Shown here piece after piece: positions 14,120 through 15,591 of a DNA stretch of 15,591 nt. The notes beneath the pieces were generated by a model. That model worked only from the letters and a program-made list of their open reading frames with translations. It was not told where the DNA came from and searched no databases. Numbering within the stretch: the first letter of the stretch is position 1; each line of letters starts with the position of its first letter. The translations under genes were made by a program, and so were the position numbers. Source of the stretch: Halobacteriales archaeon QS_9_68_42 (GTDB lineage Archaea; Halobacteriota; Halobacteria; Halobacteriales; Haloarculaceae); contig PXSE01000094.1 of the NCBI GenBank assembly GCA_003022905.1, forward strand, positions 1 through 15,591, written 5' to 3'.

Positions 14120-14763
14120 TCCGTCTCACCCAGCGCCGATTCGACGACGGCGTCTACCGTCCGTCGTGGGTTGGACTCTCCCGTACCTAAATCCTTCCAA
14201 ACCCTCGGAGATGCTACGGCCGCCCGGACCGCCGCCCGCCGGCGGTCAGGGGCGACGTCTCGCTTTTTCAGCTCCTCGCGGACCTCGGCGGTGGCCGCCG
14301 CCAGCTCGCCCGCGCCCTCGATTTCGGCCCCGATGCGCTTCCGGAGTTCCCGCGCCAGCGCCGGACTCGAGGCACCTGTCGAGACGGCGACGGTCACATC
14401 GCCGTCCCGGACCGTCGCCGGCACGACGACGCTTCCGACGTCGCGGCCGCCCGAGCGGTCCGTCCGGTTGATCAGCACGCCCCGCTCGTCGGCCGCCCGC
14501 GCGACGGCCTCGTTCACCTCGGGGTCGTCGGTGGCGGCGACGGCCAGGGCGGGGTCGACACGCTCGAACCACGCCGGCACGTCCGCCGGCTCCGGCGCCG
14601 CCCGTACCGTCTCGGCGCCGCCGTAATCGTCGGCCGGGAGTTCCGGCCCGACGACCACTACCGACGCCTCGCGGGCGAACCGGCGGGCCTTCCGGGCGCC
14701 GACGCTCCCGCCGCCGAACACCAGTACCGTCTCGTCGGTGAAGTCGTGGTACAGCGGAATCAT
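14116..14763 (-). CDS. sirC: Precorrin-2 dehydrogenase (sirohydrochlorin-forming)
   Basis: A 215-residue protein beginning MIPLYHDFTDETVLVFGGG. It oxidises precorrin-2 to sirohydrochlorin with NAD; bifunctional relatives (Met8p, CysG N-terminal domain) also insert iron. The Rossmann loop VFGGGSVGARKARR is at 15-28. The segments AATDDPEVNEAVAR and NRTDRSGGRDVGSVVVPA (99-116, with D102 near the catalytic aspartate of the Met8p family) and STGASSPALARELRKRI (128-144) are diagnostic. No methyltransferase domain is attached. Overlaps of four bases with the genes before and after (ATGA, GTGA) place it in one operon with siroheme decarboxylase and hemA. The longer frame to 15168 is an out-of-frame extension over the decarboxylase gene. 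Whether this protein also works as ferrochelatase is not visible from the sequence. Confidence 0.92.
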   Translation of the reverse strand: MIPLYHDFTDETVLVFGGGSVGARKARRFAREASVVVVGPELPADDYGGAETVRAAPEPADVPAWFERVDPALAVAATDDPEVNEAVARAADERGVLINRTDRSGGRDVGSVVVPATVRDGDVTVAVSTGASSPALARELRKRIGAEIEGAGELAAATAEVREELKKRDVAPDRRRAAVRAAVASPRVWKDLGTGESNPRRTVDAVVESALGETE

Positions 14764-15591
14764 GCTCGTTCCGTGTTCGCGCCAGCCCGCTCGGCCATCC
14801 GAATGCCGGTCTTCTTCAGTATCTCCGTCGAGAACAGCGCCTCCCAGTCCTCGTCGGCGACGTCCCAGTGTTCGGCCATCGTCTCCCGCACCTCCTCGAT
14901 GCGGCGCTGGCTCTCGGCCTCCGAGCGGCCGTGAGTCATCGCGAAGAAGTTGTACGGCCAGACGCCCTCGTGGCGGGGCCGCTCGTAGCAGTGGGTGACG
15001 AACTCCAGCGAGGCGACGGCCGGCCCCACCTCGTCGACGACGTCGTCGGGCACGTTCCAGACGGTCATGCCGTTCTCGGTGTAGCCGAGCGCGTAGTGGT
15101 TCGGGACGACCCCGACCCGACGGACCTTCCCCTCGGCGTCGAACCGCCTGACGGTCCGGCGGACCCACTCGGGATCGGCGCCGAGTTCGGCGGCCACGTC
15201 GGCGTACGGCGTCGCGGTGACCGGTAGGCCGTCCTGAATCTCGACGACGAGGTCCCGCTCGGCCGGCGTCAGGGTGTCGCGGTCGACTGGGTCGACGTCC
15301 GGCCCCAGGTCAGAGCAGTCGACGTCGCCCCCGGAGACCGGCCCGTCGAGGGGAAACTTCGCCTCCACGCGGAATTCCTGCCGTTTCGGCAGGTTGTACG
15401 TCTCCTGGCCGGTCTCGGCCTCGATGTCGGCCAGCACGCCGTCGACGGCGTCGGTGTCTGAAACCGAGACGACGAACCACATGTTCAGATGGGGGTGCTC
15501 CCGCCGGTAGTTGTGGGCCACCTCGCGGTGGGCGTTGACCTGCTCGGCCACCTCGTCGAACCGCTCCTCGGGGGCGCACATTGCGACCAGC
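14760..15591 (-). CDS. Siroheme decarboxylase, AhbA/AhbB-like fused protein (5' end missing)
   Basis: The frame stays open through the right edge (codons for L-V-A precede the ATG at 15581), so this is the C-terminal part of a longer gene; 276 full codons before the stop are visible. The protein belongs to the Lrp/AsnC-derived siroheme decarboxylases, which turn siroheme into 12,18-didecarboxysiroheme in archaeal heme synthesis. Counting from the ATG, residues 1-80 are the end of a first ligand-binding domain with VAHNYRREHPHLNMWFVV. Residues about 104-158 are a helix-turn-helix (LTPAERDLVVEIQDGLP, then DVAAELGADPEWVRRTVRRF). Residues 158-240 are a second AsnC-type domain with GVVPNHYALGY, VTHCYERP and GVWPYNFFAMTHG, characteristic of AhbA/B. 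Two such units in one chain suggest an AhbA-AhbB fusion. The stop overlaps the sirC start (ATGA). Confidence 0.85.
   Translation of the reverse strand, partial: LVAMCAPEERFDEVAEQVNAHREVAHNYRREHPHLNMWFVVSVSDTDAVDGVLADIEAETGQETYNLPKRQEFRVEAKFPLDGPVSGGDVDCSDLGPDVDPVDRDTLTPAERDLVVEIQDGLPVTATPYADVAAELGADPEWVRRTVRRFDAEGKVRRVGVVPNHYALGYTENGMTVWNVPDDVVDEVGPAVASLEFVTHCYERPRHEGVWPYNFFAMTHGRSEAESQRRIEEVRETMAEHWDVADEDWEALFSTEILKKTGIRMAERAGANTERA

Overview
The window is a stretch of chromosomal DNA from a haloarchaeon (class Halobacteria). This is supported by the very high GC content, the strongly acidic proteins, the near-absence of Shine-Dalgarno sites, the repeated pattern of a TATA-like box 22-30 bases before a start codon (leaderless genes), an intron-containing elongator tRNA-Met with a bulge-helix-bulge, and several haloarchaea-restricted protein families. 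It reads mostly as core genome. One insert stands out: an AT-richer endonuclease gene near the left edge.

Left part (1-3600). The 3' end of a B12-dependent ribonucleotide reductase gene (nrdJ) is followed, tail to tail, by a free-standing gene with zinc fingers, a NUMOD3-like region and a PD-(D/E)XK nuclease motif, which looks like a homing-type endonuclease. Then come a 40-residue zinc-finger microprotein, a VTT/TVP38-type membrane protein, a small zinc-binding haloarchaeal protein read divergently from it, and a two-domain haloarchaeal protein with a C-terminal coiled coil.

Middle part (3700-8260). An elongator tRNA-Met with a 59-base intron is followed by a leftward pair (a short-chain dehydrogenase and a small coupled gene). 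Divergent from this pair is a HTH_10 (Bat-like) regulator, followed directly by a P1B-type metal-exporting ATPase of the Zn/Cd class. A perfect 16-bp palindrome lies just upstream of the ATPase TATA box. Regulator, palindrome and pump look like one metal-resistance unit.

Right part (8400-15591). A 4HBT-type thioesterase, a haloarchaeal conserved protein with a possible terminal frameshift, a tiny membrane protein and an aldo/keto reductase all read rightward. Convergent to them is an EamA transporter lacking the start of its first helix. An RNase HI-like protein follows, divergent from the transporter, then a GNAT acetyltransferase. The last block is a leftward operon joined by 4-base overlaps: siroheme decarboxylase (AhbA/AhbB-like, two units fused, 5' end beyond the window), precorrin-2 dehydrogenase (SirC) and glutamyl-tRNA reductase (HemA). 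It combines the first step of tetrapyrrole synthesis with siroheme formation and entry into the archaeal siroheme-dependent heme route.

I see no CRISPR array, rRNA, insertion sequence or prophage. After choosing start sites there is no gene-free stretch longer than about 150 bases. The most unusual items are the nrdJ-adjacent endonuclease and the regulator/palindrome/ATPase unit. I did not find a multi-gene system that I can call wholly new.
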